This document shows, in pieces, positions 40,863 to 49,965 of a stretch of DNA of 64,000 nucleotides. A program made the translations under genes and the position numbers. Within the stretch, counting starts at the first letter, position 1; the number at the start of each line of letters is the position of its first letter. Below the pieces are notes generated by a model. It ran no database searches, was not told where the DNA came from, and saw only the letters and a list, made by a program, of their open reading frames with translations. This DNA is from JAGDMS01 sp050015455 (GTDB lineage: Bacteria; Desulfobacterota; Binatia; HRBIN30): the NCBI GenBank assembly GCA_050015455.1, contig JBEKBJ010000008.1, forward strand, positions 15,247 to 79,246, given 5' to 3'.

Positions 40863-41672
40863 TCAAGGCGTGTCCAAAAGGGATACCGTGAACTGCACCG
40901 GAATCCGCTTCGATCCGCGCTGCACGGAGAGGTGTGCCGGCGTACCTTTGAGAGCCTGCAGGCGTGCGGCCAAATCGCCGATGCCGGTCACCGCGGTGCC
41001 GTCGATCTCCAGAATCACGTCACCGCGCTGCAGGCCCTCGGGAGCATCGCTGGCGACGTCGGCGACCAGGGCGCCGGACCCCGGCGGCACGCTGAAGTAC
41101 TCTGCAAGCTCGTCAGTCAAGTTTTGCACTGTGATCCCAGAAAACCTTATCGTACCTGTCGTCTGCAGCTGGTGCTGCAAGCTGACCGCGTTATCACCCT
41201 TCAGGAGGGCGCTGGCGACGAAGATGGGCCGGTGAAAACGTACCGCCAGCGCAATCGCATCGCTCGGCCGGCTGTCGATCTGCAGATCATGTCGGCCGGC
41301 ATGAAGGAAGATGCGGGCGTAGTAAGTGGTGTCCTTGAGATCCTGAATCAGCACCTTTCGGAACTCGACCCCAGCGCCGTCGAGAATCTCCTTGATCAGA
41401 TCGTGCGTCATCGGCCGCGGTGGGTTGACGCCCTGCATCTGCATCGCAATGGCCTGCGCCTCGGCGGGCCCTATCCAAATCGACAGAGCCAACTTGCGGT
41501 CGTGATCCTGCAAGACCACCACCGGCGCGTTGGAGGCGTCGTCGAAGCCTACGCTGCGGACCTCCATCTCGATCTCGCTCTTCTCCGGTGTCCGGCATGC
41601 CGCCAGGGTGAAGGCGCTCAGGAACACTAGCGCCCACGGTTGAAAGCTATGGCTTCGAGTCGACTGCGTCAT
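40863..41672 (-). CDS. Exported bifunctional nuclease (BFN) domain / PDZ lipoprotein
   Basis: A 269-residue protein. The N-terminus ends in LVFLSAFTLAAC, a lipobox, so the protein should be lipid-anchored outside the cytoplasm. Residues about 35-165 are a DUF151/bifunctional-nuclease domain (IWIGPAEAQAIAM, HDLIKEILDGAGV, DSRPSDAIALAVRF). Residues about 175-265 form a PDZ domain (GALVADVASDAPEGLQRGDV, then ILEIDGTAV). BFN domains are usually cytoplasmic; export and PDZ fusion are unusual. The ATG at 41672 follows GAGGA and is preferred over an upstream start. Confidence 0.82.
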   Translation of the reverse strand: MTQSTRSHSFQPWALVFLSAFTLAACRTPEKSEIEMEVRSVGFDDASNAPVVVLQDHDRKLALSIWIGPAEAQAIAMQMQGVNPPRPMTHDLIKEILDGAGVEFRKVLIQDLKDTTYYARIFLHAGRHDLQIDSRPSDAIALAVRFHRPIFVASALLKGDNAVSLQHQLQTTGTIRFSGITVQNLTDELAEYFSVPPGSGALVADVASDAPEGLQRGDVILEIDGTAVTGIGDLAARLQALKGTPAHLSVQRGSKRIPVQFTVSLLDTP

Positions 41673-41823
41673 CGCAATGTCCTCATGTGGCATTGCACTC
41701 GAATGTACGGCCTGCCATGGGCCAATTCAATCACCCCGCGAGGTCAGGCTTCGGACCACAGCTACGGCAGGGCGCTCGCCGCTCGCAAGAGCGGCTATTA
41801 CGCGGATACGGCCAGGCGCCAGA

Positions 41824-44430
41824 TCACGAGCCGCCCTGTTGCAGGTTCGCGGCCAGCCGGTGTTGCAAACCGTTCAGCTCTTCGAACCGCGGCCCTGGGC
41901 GTACGACACGCTCGCGCCCTTTCGGGCCCGTGGTGAGAGCGATGACGCCGACCTCTATATAGCGGCTCAGGGCGTTGCCGATGGTGACGATCGAGTTGCC
42001 CTCCGGTTTGCGCACTTCGCCGAGGAGCAAACCGGTGGCGTAGCGCCGGCGGACCGCATCCACCAAGGCTTTGTGCGCCATGCCGGCCTCCTTCAACTGC
42101 GCCAGGGTGGCCGCTGTCATCCAGTACGCCTCGCAGAAGTTGTCGAGAATGCCGGCCGTGCTGTGCACCAACGGGTGCTCGGGGTTGATGGTGTCGCCGT
42201 TGCGGGCGCTGATCGCGCCTTCGCTGCGGAAGTAGTCCAGCAGTTGCCCGAGCTCTGCGGCGACCGCTTCGCGCTCGGGCAGGGCGAACTCCCAACGGTA
42301 CAGGTCGAGCCACCAGCTGACCTCATCCTTGAGCGCGGCACCTTGCAGCCCGGTCAGCAGCGCCCGCGCCAGCAGCGCCGGCAACAAGAAGAAATGAATG
42401 CTGTTGTTCTTGTAGAAGTCGAGGATGACGCGCTTCTCGGGCGGCACGTGAATCACGCCGCCTTCGCCGGGCAGCCGCTGAATCAGGCCGCCGGATTCAA
42501 GAAAAGCGAGGTTCTCTTTGAAGTCCTCCATGTTGCGTTCGAATGAGGCGGTGACGTGGATGTGCTGGCGGCGCAGTAAACGCGCCAGGGTCTGCGCCGC
42601 CGCCAAGAACTGCGCGTAGCGCCACGCCGCGTGCGGCGAGCTCAGCAGCACCGTCGAGGACACCGAGGTCGCGCCCACCACGGTCACCGCATTGACCTCG
42701 CGCAGGATGCGGAACCCGAGCTTCTGAATGAACCGGCGCTTTTCCTCCTCGATCTCCGGATCGTGGTTGGCGCGCAAGCGCTCCTTACGCTCGCCGAGCG
42801 CCTCGTTCAGCGAGATCGGATCGGCGAAGGCGACGTTAACGGTGCCGTACTTCTGCCGCAAAACGGTACGCGCCTTCAGCAATGCCCCAAACGATTCCTT
42901 CCCCTTCTCGGCGCCGACCAACTCGCGCTTGTACGCTTCCTCCTCAACGATGCGGCCGTAGTGAATGGATATCGGCACGAGGTAGAGATCGCGTCGCACG
43001 CCGGAGATGAACGCGTTGACGATCGCCGAGAGCATACCGAGTTTCGGGGTGAGGATTTTTCCCGTCCGGCTGCGCCCACCCTCGATGAAAAATTCCTGCG
43101 TATACCCTTCACGGATGAGGTACGTGAGGTAGTTGCGAAAGACCATCTTGTAGAGGTCGTTGCCCTCGAAGCTGCGGCGAATGAAGTAGGCGCCGGCGCC
43201 ACGGAAAAGCGGGCCCATCGGCCAGAACGAAAGATTGATGCCGGCCGCGATATGCGGCGGGCTGAGATAGTTGGCGTGAAACAGGTACGACAGGATGAGG
43301 TAATCGAAGTGGCTGCGATGGCACGGCACCAGCACGACCGGGTGTTGCTTGACGCAGTCGACCACCTTCTCGAGCCCGGTGTACTCGAAGCCGTGGAACA
43401 CGCGCGGCCAGATACGGTTGAACAGGAACTCCAGGACGGCAAAGTAGGCGCCGTGGAAGTTAGCCGCGATCTCGTCGAAGTAGCGCTCGGCGGTGCGCCA
43501 CAGTTGCGACTCCGGCTGGTTGCGTTCGCGCGCCAGGCGGCGGATCAGGGCGGCGAGGTCCTCACCCTGCACCACCATCTGGCGGACGGTACGCTTGGGC
43601 AGCAGCGTGGGGCCGAGGACCACCCGTTCCTCGCGGTGCAAGAAGATCTGCAGCGCCCGCGCCAACCGGCGCACGATGCGCTCCTCGCCTTCTTGCCGGT
43701 AGCGCTCCATGAACTGCGCCAGGTGCACTTCGTTGCCGACGATGATGCTGCTGCTGCGCGCGTTCCATAGCAACGACAGCAGCCGCTTCACCTCGCCCGG
43801 CGCCTCCTGCACGCTGTACACCAAGGTCGCCAGGCGTGACTCGCGGCGCTGAAAGTCGCGGCCGCGGAGCACCGCGAGCGGGACCAGAAACACTTCCTGT
43901 TCCTTCGTCCAAGCCGCATGCACGATCTCACTCAGGTAATCGGTGCCCGTCCGCACCCGGCTCAAGGTGGCGCCGCGCCCCTCCAGCAAGTGGACGCCCT
44001 GCGCCCGGGTGCGCATGAAAATGAGGACCGGCCGCCCTTGGCTGACCAGCTGCTGGCAGCGGTCGCGATCCTCGAAGTGCCGCAGTCCCTTGCCAACCAC
44101 GCGGGCGCGGCGCAGCTTGCGGCCGAGGGTGCTGATGATATCGCGCAACGGCCGCAGTACCAGTGCGTGGACGTCCGAGACGAACGCCGGCAGCGGCAAG
44201 CCCTCACGCAGGAGGATGAAGGCCACCAGCAGGTAATCGATCAGCGAGCGGTAGCGCATCACGTAGACAACGCTGCCGCGGGCGGCGAGCGCGCGGATGC
44301 GGTCGACGGCCTGTGGATCGATCCGTACCTGCGAGAACATCTTGCGGCACAGCAGCGCGGGCAGAAAACCCAAGCGTTGCATCGGGCCGGGATAGACCGG
44401 CGCAGGCGGTTGCGGGGCGGGGGCGTTCAT
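41824..44430 (-). CDS. plsB: Glycerol-3-phosphate 1-O-acyltransferase
   Basis: An 868-residue membrane-associated enzyme for the first acylation in phospholipid and triacylglycerol synthesis. The four acyltransferase blocks are present: VPCHRSHFDYLIL (His-x4-Asp), GAYFIRRSFEGNDLYKMVF, FFIEGGRSRTGK and VPISIHYGRIVEE. The length is close to E. coli PlsB (about 807) with some extra sequence. It uses acyl-ACP or acyl-CoA. It lies with WS/DGAT and acyl-CoA dehydrogenase genes in the same 15 kb, consistent with lipid storage. Confidence 0.94.
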   Translation of the reverse strand: MNAPAPQPPAPVYPGPMQRLGFLPALLCRKMFSQVRIDPQAVDRIRALAARGSVVYVMRYRSLIDYLLVAFILLREGLPLPAFVSDVHALVLRPLRDIISTLGRKLRRARVVGKGLRHFEDRDRCQQLVSQGRPVLIFMRTRAQGVHLLEGRGATLSRVRTGTDYLSEIVHAAWTKEQEVFLVPLAVLRGRDFQRRESRLATLVYSVQEAPGEVKRLLSLLWNARSSSIIVGNEVHLAQFMERYRQEGEERIVRRLARALQIFLHREERVVLGPTLLPKRTVRQMVVQGEDLAALIRRLARERNQPESQLWRTAERYFDEIAANFHGAYFAVLEFLFNRIWPRVFHGFEYTGLEKVVDCVKQHPVVLVPCHRSHFDYLILSYLFHANYLSPPHIAAGINLSFWPMGPLFRGAGAYFIRRSFEGNDLYKMVFRNYLTYLIREGYTQEFFIEGGRSRTGKILTPKLGMLSAIVNAFISGVRRDLYLVPISIHYGRIVEEEAYKRELVGAEKGKESFGALLKARTVLRQKYGTVNVAFADPISLNEALGERKERLRANHDPEIEEEKRRFIQKLGFRILREVNAVTVVGATSVSSTVLLSSPHAAWRYAQFLAAAQTLARLLRRQHIHVTASFERNMEDFKENLAFLESGGLIQRLPGEGGVIHVPPEKRVILDFYKNNSIHFFLLPALLARALLTGLQGAALKDEVSWWLDLYRWEFALPEREAVAAELGQLLDYFRSEGAISARNGDTINPEHPLVHSTAGILDNFCEAYWMTAATLAQLKEAGMAHKALVDAVRRRYATGLLLGEVRKPEGNSIVTIGNALSRYIEVGVIALTTGPKGRERVVRPGPRFEELNGLQHRLAANLQQGGS

Positions 44431-44500
44431 TGCGGTTTGTCAACTCATAGCACAGGTGCACGCGCCGCCGCGATAGCGGCACCTCGCTTGACCCGGTTAA

Positions 44501-45649
44501 CTACCGCGAGCCCGCCCGCAACTCGTCCAGCGCCGCCAACAGGCGGTCGATATCCGCCTCATCGTTGTAGAAATGAGGGGCCACCCGGATGCCGCCGCTG
44601 CGCACGCGTACCACGAACCCGCGCCGCGTCAGCTCAGTCCAGAGGCGGTGCGGGTCGCCCCCGAGCCGAAACACCACAATGCCCGAGCGCTCACCCTTGC
44701 CCCACGGGCTGACGATCTCGGCACCCCGCCGCCGCAGACCTGCCGCGAGTCTATCGGTCAGTTGGCAGAGCCGGCGCTGGATCTGATCAGCACCGATTTC
44801 CAAGAGCAGGTCGATGGCCGCCCCGAGCGCGTAGATGCCCAAAACCGAAGGACTGCCAGGCTCGAACTTGGCCGCATCCGGGCGCGGCTCGAAGTGATAC
44901 GGCAGATAGACCTCGGCGTCGCGCACGCTCTTCCATCCGTGGAGCACGGACTGAATGCGATCAATCACCCGCTGTGAAATGAACAGGCACCCGCAGCCCT
45001 CCGGCGCCAGCAACCATTTGTGTCCGCCCACGGCCAGGCAGTCGATGTACTCGCGCTCGACGTCGAGAGGAATAGCCCCGACCCCCTGGATGCCGTCGAC
45101 GCAAAACACGATGCCGCGGCGGCGGCAGAATTCCCCGATCGGGCGCAGCTCGGTGCGTGCGCCGGTATTCCAATCCACGAAGCTGGCCGCGACCAGCCGC
45201 GTCCGCTCGTCCACCAACGCTTGCACGTCCTCCACCCGAACGCGCCCGTGCACCGGCTGCACCATACGCGTTTCCACACCCCAGCGCCGCAGTCCGAACC
45301 AGGGATAGACGTTTGACGGGTACTCGCCCTCCACGGCGATCACGTTGTCCCCCGCGCGCCAGTCCAAGCCCGCGGCCACCAACGACAAGCCCTCGGAGGT
45401 GTTTTTCACGAACGCGATTTCCTCCGGCCGGGCGCCGACCAGACGTGCGAAGCCGGCGCGGACCGCTTCGGTCCGGGCTTCCCAGCCGCGCTGCACGGCG
45501 GCGTCGATCACGGTCGCCTCATTGATGAACGCGCTTACGGCGGCGACCACTCGGCGCGATACCGGCGAGACGCCGGCGTGATTGAAATGGGTAACATGCC
45601 CGGTGATCGGGAACTCCACACGCCACTGGCCCCAGTCCACTGCCGCCAT
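44501..45649 (-). CDS. Class V aminotransferase (cysteine desulfurase-like)
   Basis: A 382-residue PLP enzyme of fold type I, class V. The PLP lysine is in VGGHKWLLAPEGCG, and the binding residues are in FVKNTSEGLSLVA and VDGIQGVGAIPLDV. The start resembles isopenicillin-N-epimerase-like members (FPITGHVTHFNHAGVSPVSR). The lack of a conserved cysteine loop argues against an IscS role. The substrate is unknown. AGGAGGG precedes the ATG. Confidence 0.88.
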   Translation of the reverse strand: MAAVDWGQWRVEFPITGHVTHFNHAGVSPVSRRVVAAVSAFINEATVIDAAVQRGWEARTEAVRAGFARLVGARPEEIAFVKNTSEGLSLVAAGLDWRAGDNVIAVEGEYPSNVYPWFGLRRWGVETRMVQPVHGRVRVEDVQALVDERTRLVAASFVDWNTGARTELRPIGEFCRRRGIVFCVDGIQGVGAIPLDVEREYIDCLAVGGHKWLLAPEGCGCLFISQRVIDRIQSVLHGWKSVRDAEVYLPYHFEPRPDAAKFEPGSPSVLGIYALGAAIDLLLEIGADQIQRRLCQLTDRLAAGLRRRGAEIVSPWGKGERSGIVVFRLGGDPHRLWTELTRRGFVVRVRSGGIRVAPHFYNDEADIDRLLAALDELRAGSR

Positions 45650-45819
45650 TTGCCCTCCTTGTGGTTTTCTTCCGATTTGAGTCCGTATACCCGAAGGGCT
45701 GAGGGCCGGGAAGCGCCACCGAATCGCACAGAGGCGATGTACGGAATTTCACGCCGGCGCGCGGGACTCGTGTCGGTCGGCGCGTTTGTGGTCTATCCGC
45801 TGCTGGGCGCGGTATCCGC

Positions 45820-47040
45820 CTATCTTGCGGCCGCCTGATCTGCCCGTGAGGACCGCGCCCCGGAAAGTGAGGGGCCGCGAGCCCAGACGGCTGCGGCGGC
45901 GACGAGCACGCCGAAACCGGCTACGGTGAACATCACGCGAAACCCGGCGAATTCTGCGATCACACCGAGAATCGGATTTCCCAGAGTGTTGCCGAGATCG
46001 AACATCGCCGTGAGCCAACTGATGGTGCGGCCCCGCGAACTGGGCGACACCTGTTCCAAGGCAAGCACGTTGAAGATGGGAAATGCATAGCCGTGTCCCG
46101 CGCCGCACATGGCGCCCACGGCGATGACTGATGGCACACTGACGACGTGCGGCACGAGCAAGACGCCGGCGGCGAAGAGCACCATCGCCGGGATCAAGAC
46201 GCGAATTTGTCCGAGTCGATCGGGCAAGCGCCCGGTCAACACTCGCACCGCGACCGCGGTGAGCGCGTAGCTCATGAAGAAGCTGCCCACCGCCTGGCCG
46301 CCGCGGCTTTGCACAAAGGGCGCGAGAAACGTGAAGATGCCGTTGACCGCAGCTCCGAAGACAAACGTGGTAGCCAGTACGAACAACAGCGCACGGGTCC
46401 GGGCGCGCGCCGCCGCAGGAACGTACTCGACGGCGCTGTCTCGCGGCCGAGCGGTTTCGGGCAAAAACTGGCTGAGGCCCAGCGACGCCAAGGCGAAGCC
46501 CACACCGGCCAGAAAGTAGACGTGAAATCCGATCTGGTTGATCAAGAACTCCGCCAGCAAAGGGCCGAGCCCCTGTGGCAACATCCCCCAGATGGCGAAC
46601 AGGGCGATCCCCTCCGAGCGCCGGCTCAGTGGCGCGATGTCACTAGCATAGGTAAAGAATGAGGCGAACAGTGACCCGCTCGCCAGGCCGTACGCCACCA
46701 CCAGAGCTGCGGCGCGCGCGCCGAGCCCGCCGACCGAGAGAAACCCGAGCCAGGAGGCGACATGCAGCAGCCCGGCAAACGTCAACACGCGCCGGCGGCC
46801 GATGGTGTCGAGCCAACGCCCGACCGGCAAGCGCGCCAACACGGCCGCAGCGCCGGTCATGCCGGCGTACAGCCCGATGGTGAACTCGCTACCGCCGAGG
46901 TGCCGAACGAACAGCGGGAACAAGATGTACAGTGACATCGCCATGGCGCCACAGAAATGCACGCTGCAGGCGAGCCAAAAACGCGGCGTCAACAGCGGCT
47001 CCAACGTGGGCTTCGATTCGTCGTGGAGGTCCACAGCCAT
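45820..47040 (-). CDS. MFS transporter
   Basis: A 406-residue membrane carrier with 12 predicted helices. The loop 2-3 signature is ARLPVGRWLDTIGRRRVL, and the corresponding second-half loop is RVLTGRLPDRLGQIRVL. The substrate is unknown. The ATG at 47040 begins MAVDLHDESKPTL; longer upstream frames look non-coding. It resembles drug or metabolite exporters and is divergent from the thiolase/MFS pair. Confidence 0.85.
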   Translation of the reverse strand: MAVDLHDESKPTLEPLLTPRFWLACSVHFCGAMAMSLYILFPLFVRHLGGSEFTIGLYAGMTGAAAVLARLPVGRWLDTIGRRRVLTFAGLLHVASWLGFLSVGGLGARAAALVVAYGLASGSLFASFFTYASDIAPLSRRSEGIALFAIWGMLPQGLGPLLAEFLINQIGFHVYFLAGVGFALASLGLSQFLPETARPRDSAVEYVPAAARARTRALLFVLATTFVFGAAVNGIFTFLAPFVQSRGGQAVGSFFMSYALTAVAVRVLTGRLPDRLGQIRVLIPAMVLFAAGVLLVPHVVSVPSVIAVGAMCGAGHGYAFPIFNVLALEQVSPSSRGRTISWLTAMFDLGNTLGNPILGVIAEFAGFRVMFTVAGFGVLVAAAAVWARGPSLSGARSSRADQAAAR

Positions 47041-47469
47041 GGCGTGCAACAACTTTGGACTTGAGATGGACTTCGGCGGGCGTTCGACGTCAGTTGATCT
47101 TCCTCTGGATGTCGATGAGCTCTCCTTGCGGCCATCGTCTACCAGTTGCGCCGCGCCGGCGCCATCGCTGAGGGCGGTGCGGTGCGGTCTTTCTGAGCCC
47201 AACACACTCCCCACCCCTACTGGATGCTCACTTGGAGATTGCGGGCATGACCACCTCAAAACGGCCGGTTCATTGGTAGTAGCCGGCGTATTGAGGCGTC
47301 GGGTCGAGGCGCATACGCGGCCGCGTTTCTCCCCGACAGGCGGCGCCCAAGCGCCTGCCAAGGCATCTCGGGAGGTGGTAGCGTCTTTGAGATGGGTGGT
47401 CTATATGACCGGTGTCGATTGCGCGCCGGACGATCCGTGGGCGCGCGGCGCTTGGTAAGGAATGACAGT
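47041..47469. other. Divergent regulatory gap
   Basis: About 430 bases between the MFS gene and the thiolase gene. It is likely to hold both promoters. No protein-like frame with a ribosome site is apparent, although the minus-strand frame of the MFS gene stays open for about 100 codons. Confidence 0.4.
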
Positions 47470-48738
47470 ATGCAAGACGTTTACGTTGTCGCCGTCGGAA
47501 TGATCCAATTCGGGAAATATCTTGATAAAGGAATAAAGGATCTGACGGCAATGGTAATGAAGAATCTCTTCGACCATAGCCCGGTGCAGCAGGACCAGAT
47601 CGAAGCGGCCTGGATGGGCAATGCCGGTTGGGGCATGTCTGCCGGCCAGCACTGTATTCGCGGCCAGGTCGCGTTGGCCCCACTGGGGATCGGCGAGATT
47701 CCCATCATGAATGTGGAGAACGCCTGCGCCGGCGGATCGTCGGCATTTCACGGCGCGTGGCTCGGCGTGGCCGCCGGTGCCTACGACGTGGCGCTCGCGC
47801 TCGGCGCCGAGAAGACCTTCGTTCCTCCCGACGCCGATCCGGAGACCCGCAAGAAAGCCTTCAACAACTTCCTTGCCGGCACCGACGTCGAGGTCACTAC
47901 CAAGCTGATCGAGATGATGCAGGTGCAGGCAGAGGAGAAACGCCGGGAAATGGAGCGGCGGGGCGAGCTGAAGAAGGGAGAAGGCGGCGGTGCGCGCAGC
48001 CCGTTCATGGACATCTACTCCATGGCCAGCCGCGCCCACATGGAGCGCTACGGGACCACCCAACGCCAGCTCGCCATGATCGCCGCGAAGAACCATCTTC
48101 ACGGCTCGCTCAATCCCGACGCCCAGTACCGGATGAAGATGACGGTGGAGGAAGTACTCAACGACCGGCTGGTTTCGTACCCGCTCACGCGCGCCATGTG
48201 TGCGCCCATGGGCGATGGCGCTGCGGCCGCCATCCTGGTCTCGGCGGAGTACCTCAAGCAGCTGAGAGACGCCCGTCCGGTGAAGGTGCGTGCTTCCGTT
48301 CTCGCCTCCGGGAGCACCAAACCCAGCAGTCACGCGAAAGCCGCCGTGCGGAGAGCGTACGACATGGCCGGGGTCGGCCCGTACGACATCGACACCGCCG
48401 AGGTGCACGATGCCACCGCATTCGGTGAGCTGGCGCAGACCGAGAGCCTTGGCTTTTGCAAGGAGGGTGAGGGTGGGCCGTACGCCGAGTCGGGCGCCAC
48501 CAAGCTCGGCGGTGCCAAGCCGATCAATCCGAGCGGGGGGCTGGAATGTCGCGGCCATCCGATCGGCGCCACCGGGCTCGCGCAGATCGCCGAAATCGTC
48601 TACCAACTCCGTAGTGATGCGGGCGCACGCCAAGTCGAAGGCGCACGTCTCGGTCTCACCGAGAACGGCGGCGGCTTTATCGGCACGGGTGAGGCAGCTC
48701 TCAGCATCCACATCTTCGAGGGGCCGTCGGGCCGCTAA
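47470..48738 (+). CDS. Thiolase-family protein (SCP-x type)
   Basis: A 422-residue thiolase. The nucleophilic cysteine is in VENACAGGSSAFHGA, the HDATAFGEL segment replaces the usual His block, and CRGHPIGATGLAQ carries the C-terminal Cys-His pair. The N-terminus (VYVVAVGMIQFGKY) is typical of lipid-transfer-protein/SCP-x thiolases, which cleave 3-ketoacyl-CoA of branched or sterol side chains. The ATG at 47470 is preferred over an upstream start. It is followed after five bases by a transporter gene, so the two are one operon. Confidence 0.88.
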   Translation: MQDVYVVAVGMIQFGKYLDKGIKDLTAMVMKNLFDHSPVQQDQIEAAWMGNAGWGMSAGQHCIRGQVALAPLGIGEIPIMNVENACAGGSSAFHGAWLGVAAGAYDVALALGAEKTFVPPDADPETRKKAFNNFLAGTDVEVTTKLIEMMQVQAEEKRREMERRGELKKGEGGGARSPFMDIYSMASRAHMERYGTTQRQLAMIAAKNHLHGSLNPDAQYRMKMTVEEVLNDRLVSYPLTRAMCAPMGDGAAAAILVSAEYLKQLRDARPVKVRASVLASGSTKPSSHAKAAVRRAYDMAGVGPYDIDTAEVHDATAFGELAQTESLGFCKEGEGGPYAESGATKLGGAKPINPSGGLECRGHPIGATGLAQIAEIVYQLRSDAGARQVEGARLGLTENGGGFIGTGEAALSIHIFEGPSGR

Positions 48739-48743
48739 CCGAC

Positions 48744-49934
48744 GTGCCCGCCCGGTCTCGAAGGAGGGCAGCCGCCCGCAGCGCGTCGCTGTTCTCGGGG
48801 CCATTTGCGCGCGTCACCGTCGCCAACTTTTTCTTCTTTCTGAACTTCGCCTCGTTCTTCCTGCTGCCGCTGTATGTCAAAATGCTCGGCGGCAGCGAGT
48901 CTACCGTCGGCCTGGTGATGGGAACCGGAGGGGCGGCGACGTTCTTGACACTGCCCATCGTTGCGGTCCTGATTGATCGGCTGGGGCGGCGGCGGTTCCT
49001 GATCCTCGGCGCCCTTGGCATGACGACGGCGTCGATCTGCTATCTCCGGGTCGACACGATCGGGCCCGCGCTCTTCGCCCTCCGTGCGCTGCAGGGCGCG
49101 AGCTTCGCCGCCGCGTTCACCGCGACCACGGCCTTCGCGGCCACCTTTGCACCGCAGGACCGGCGCGCGCAGGCCCTCGGGATCTTCGGCCTCTCCGTCC
49201 TGCTCACGCACGCGATCGCACCGGCCGCCGGTGAGGAGATCATCCGGCGCCTGGGGTTCTACGCGCTGTTCACCGTCACAGCCGCATGGACACTGGTAGT
49301 GTTGCTGGTCGCAGCGCGACTGCCGTCGGGGGTGGTGGCGCGACCAGCCGGTGCGCAGCCTGCGCCGTGGCACTTCGATCGTGTGCAGTGGATCGTGGCG
49401 GCGACCATGGTGCTCTCGGGCATGGGGTTTGGGACCATGATTACCTTCACGCCGACGTTCATCCATGGCGAAGGGCTGGGCCGGGTTGGGATTTTCTTCG
49501 CGGCGTACACCACCACCGCCATCCTGACGCGTGTAGTGGGCGCCGGCCTCTCGGACTCCTTCGGTCGCCGCGCGGTGATCATCCCGACCCTGTTGGTCCT
49601 CGCCGGGTCCATGCTGACCATGGCGTTCGTGCGCGGCATCCTGCTGCTGGTGTGTGCCGGCGCGTTGTTTGGAGCGGCGCAGGGCATAAGCTACCCGACG
49701 CTGCACGCGTTCCTGGTCGACATGACGGCCGAGGCCCACTTAGGCCGCGCCCAAGCGCTCTTCAACGGCTCGTTCAACTTCGGGGTGGCGAGCAGCGCCT
49801 TCATCTTCGGCGCCGTAGCCCAACAGCTTGGTTACCGGCCGATGTTCGCGCTTGCGTCACTGACCCCGGCGGTGGCTTGCGTCCTGTTTTACCTGCATGG
49901 AGCACCTCCGCCTAGACGAGGTTCGATCGACTGA
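48744..49934 (+). CDS. MFS transporter
   Basis: A 396-residue carrier with about 12 helices, starting at GTG five bases after the thiolase stop. Loop 2-3 reads LPIVAVLIDRLGRRRFL and the later loop RVVGAGLSDSFGRRAVI. The two halves are clearly MFS-type. Its coupling to the thiolase suggests a carboxylic acid or lipid-derived substrate, but this is inference. It is not closely similar to the MFS gene at 45.8-47.0 kb beyond family features. Confidence 0.85.
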   Translation: MPARSRRRAAARSASLFSGPFARVTVANFFFFLNFASFFLLPLYVKMLGGSESTVGLVMGTGGAATFLTLPIVAVLIDRLGRRRFLILGALGMTTASICYLRVDTIGPALFALRALQGASFAAAFTATTAFAATFAPQDRRAQALGIFGLSVLLTHAIAPAAGEEIIRRLGFYALFTVTAAWTLVVLLVAARLPSGVVARPAGAQPAPWHFDRVQWIVAATMVLSGMGFGTMITFTPTFIHGEGLGRVGIFFAAYTTTAILTRVVGAGLSDSFGRRAVIIPTLLVLAGSMLTMAFVRGILLLVCAGALFGAAQGISYPTLHAFLVDMTAEAHLGRAQALFNGSFNFGVASSAFIFGAVAQQLGYRPMFALASLTPAVACVLFYLHGAPPPRRGSID

Positions 49935-49965
49935 ACTCGATGCGGGCTGCCATTAATTCACCCGG

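Noticed and set aside
42631..43770. Long plus-strand frame opposite plsB
   Set aside because: Antisense to a complete PlsB with all four acyltransferase blocks.
47401..48804. Long open frame antisense to the thiolase gene
   Set aside because: Composition-driven shadow; the thiolase motifs are all on the plus strand.
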